DNA of 33,034 nt from Cryomorphaceae bacterium (GTDB lineage: Bacteria > Bacteroidota > Bacteroidia > Flavobacteriales > Schleiferiaceae). Location of the stretch: assembly GCA_024638285.1 (NCBI GenBank), contig JAHEKP010000013.1, positions 1 to 33,034 of the forward strand. The letters run 5' to 3'. Under the pieces are notes generated by a model, which was not told the DNA's origin, did no database searches, and saw only the letters and a list, made by a program, of their open reading frames with translations. This document shows positions 32,100 through 33,034 of this stretch, piece after piece. The position numbers and the translations under genes are program-made. Position 1 is the stretch's first letter. Each line of letters opens with the position of its first letter.

Positions 32100-32447
32100 A
32101 TGATTACGATTTACCACAATCCACGTTGTCAGAAATCGCGCGAAGCACTGGCACTATTAGAAGAAAGAGGAGTTGAATATAAAACACGCCTCTACCTCAA
32201 TGATCAGGAAAGCATGAGTGCGGCAGAATTTGAAAGTGTACTGGATGCCTTAGATATGGACGCCATAGATCTTGTGCGCAAGAATGAAGCCGTTTGGAAG
32301 GAGGAGTACAAGCACCTAGAGTTGGATGAGGAAGAAATTATTCTTGCAATGATTGAACATCCAAAACTAATGGAACGTCCCATCGTAATGAATGGTGAGC
32401 GTGCAGTAGTGGCCCGTCCGGCAGAAAAGCTGTTAGACGTACTGTAG
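32100..32447 (+). CDS. ArsC/Spx-family reductase (arsenate reductase-like)
   Basis: 115-residue thioredoxin-fold protein of the ArsC family. The active-site Cys10 is in NPRCQKSRE. Arg60, Arg93 and Arg106 sit at positions that agree with the three arginines of E. coli ArsC (60, 94 and 107), so an arsenate reductase is likelier than a regulatory Spx. No ars operon is nearby; it starts two bases after the stop of the surface-protein gene. A perfect terminator follows. Confidence 0.85.
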   Translation: MITIYHNPRCQKSREALALLEERGVEYKTRLYLNDQESMSAAEFESVLDALDMDAIDLVRKNEAVWKEEYKHLELDEEEIILAMIEHPKLMERPIVMNGERAVVARPAEKLLDVL

Positions 32448-32461
32448 AAAAATGCAGGCAC

Positions 32462-32494
32462 AAAAAAAGCCGACCCAAAGGGTCGGCTTTTTTT
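32462..32494. terminator. Strong bidirectional terminator
   Basis: Perfect stem GCCGACCC/GGGTCGGC with loop AAA, seven A's before and seven T's after. It stops transcription from both the arsC-like gene and the opposing small membrane protein gene. Confidence 0.92.
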
Positions 32495-32512
32495 ATATCC
32501 AGTTGGCAGAAA

Positions 32513-32686
32513 TTATTCTGCTGTTTCGTCTTCTTTATGACCAATTAGCGCGTGTGCTAACTTAGGATTGATAGACTCCAAGCCGATCAATGTCAACCAG
32601 TACCCAACAAATAGGCCTAAAAATGCCAGCATTGAAAAGCCCATTAGTGCTACTACTAAGAATACGAGGAATCCTAAAAATTTCAT
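32513..32686 (-). CDS. Small membrane protein, 57 residues
   Basis: Short minus-strand gene encoding a 57-residue protein with one long or two short membrane helices (MKFLGFLVFLVVALMGFSML; AFLGLFVGYWLTLIGLESI), a short soluble part and an acidic tail (HKEDETAE). It is bounded by a terminator downstream and a TATCTTTA box upstream, and the start codon is clear. Family unknown. Confidence 0.65.
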   Translation of the reverse strand: MKFLGFLVFLVVALMGFSMLAFLGLFVGYWLTLIGLESINPKLAHALIGHKEDETAE

Positions 32687-32707
32687 AGTCGTTCATTTAA
32701 GTCGGTG

Positions 32708-32715
32708 TAAAGATA
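32708..32715 (-). promoter_or_regulatory. Possible -7 box for the small membrane protein
   Basis: TATCTTTA on the minus strand differs from TAnnTTTG only at the last base, and lies 21 bases before the ATG at 32686. Confidence 0.35.
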
Positions 32716-32749
32716 GCAACACAATTCGTTCTAACGGAAATCTGTGCCC

Positions 32750-32757
32750 TAAATTTG
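32750..32757 (+). promoter_or_regulatory. Putative -7 box for fumC
   Basis: TAAATTTG fits TAnnTTTG. It lies 39 bases before the fumC ATG and just two bases before a ten-codon open frame (32760-32795). Confidence 0.5.
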
Positions 32758-32759
32758 TA

Positions 32760-32795
32760 ATGGAAATGAAATTCTATAATTACACAAGCGAATAG
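32760..32795 (+). CDS. Possible upstream micro-ORF, 11 residues
   Basis: ATG...TAG encoding [11 protein letters not shown], beginning two bases after the fumC -7 box and ending one base before the fumC ATG. It could be a leader peptide or chance; a run of 12 codons in 39 bases is not strong evidence. Confidence 0.25.
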   Translation: MEMKFYNYTSE

Positions 32796-32796
32796 C

Positions 32797-33034
32797 ATGG
32801 AATACAGAATAGAACACGACACTATGGGTGAAGTGAAGGTACCTGCAGATAAGTACTGGGGTGCACAAACGGAGCGTTCACGAAATAACTTTAAGATTGG
32901 TCCAGCAGGTACAATGCCGCTCGAAATCATTGAAGGTTTTGCCTATCTTAAGAAAGCCGCAGCCTTTGCAAATTGTGAGGCTGGCGTATTGCCAGTGGAG
33001 AAACGTGATCTTATTGCGTCCGTTTGTGATGAAA
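32797..33034 (+). CDS. fumC: Fumarate hydratase class II (partial, N-terminus)
   Basis: First 79 codons of class II fumarase of the TCA cycle. Starts [35 protein letters not shown] is the characteristic N-terminal segment of the fumarase/aspartase family. The catalytic serine loop lies beyond the window. Aspartase shares this start, but [19 protein letters not shown] favours fumarase. The frame continues past the right edge. Confidence 0.92.
   Translation, partial: MEYRIEHDTMGEVKVPADKYWGAQTERSRNNFKIGPAGTMPLEIIEGFAYLKKAAAFANCEAGVLPVEKRDLIASVCDE

Overview
The window reads as a chromosomal core region of a Bacteroidota species, most likely in the order Flavobacteriales. The evidence is gldD and gldE next to ssb and mutY, a type IX secretion (T9SS) cargo protein, a gliding-associated (CHU_C) C-terminal protein, DUF4286, and repeated promoter -7 boxes of the TAnnTTTG type with no clear Shine-Dalgarno sequences. 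A family such as Cryomorphaceae or Schleiferiaceae is possible, but this is a guess. I see no rRNA, tRNA, CRISPR array, insertion sequence, phage gene or attachment site. Coding density is very high, and no gene-free stretch exceeds about 160 bases.

Layout. Positions 1-1837 (minus) hold purK (runs off the left edge), a SprT-like metalloprotein and a 41-residue lipoprotein. Positions 1879-3389 (plus) hold an MlaE/MlaF ABC transporter pair that ends at a perfect two-way terminator. Facing it is a T9SS cargo protein (3469-4740). Positions 4797-11960 (minus) are one tight eight-gene run: mrp, a NifU-type Fe-S scaffold, serS, a lipoprotein, a TPR protein, DUF4286, an M16 peptidase and an O-methyltransferase. 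An NAD(P)-binding epimerase/reductase (plus) then converges on rplU-rpmA (minus). A secreted active/inactive M16 peptidase pair (plus) follows, converging on an EamA permease.

From 18453 come a metal-binding lipoprotein and heme A synthase (plus), then the gliding cluster gldD-gldE-ssb-mutY (minus). Divergent to that is HU, a TPR protein, a 29-residue ribosome-type micro-protein, RNase G and recX (plus). A 54-residue zinc ribbon and threonine aldolase (minus) come next, then prfB, a 1096-residue gliding-associated surface protein and an ArsC-family reductase (plus). The window ends with a small membrane protein (minus) and the start of fumC (plus).

Functionally it mixes housekeeping (translation, Fe-S assembly, DNA repair, purine synthesis, TCA cycle) with cell-envelope functions typical of gliding Bacteroidota. 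I found no clear new defence or mobile system. The items most worth checking are several short genes that are easily missed, lineage-specific changes in known proteins (RNase G without its zinc link, RF2 without the programmed frameshift, L21 with a histone-like tail), and an unexplained lipoprotein/TPR pair buried in the serS operon. The lipoprotein ends in a CxxC motif that recalls a cytochrome c'-like protein lacking its heme ligand.
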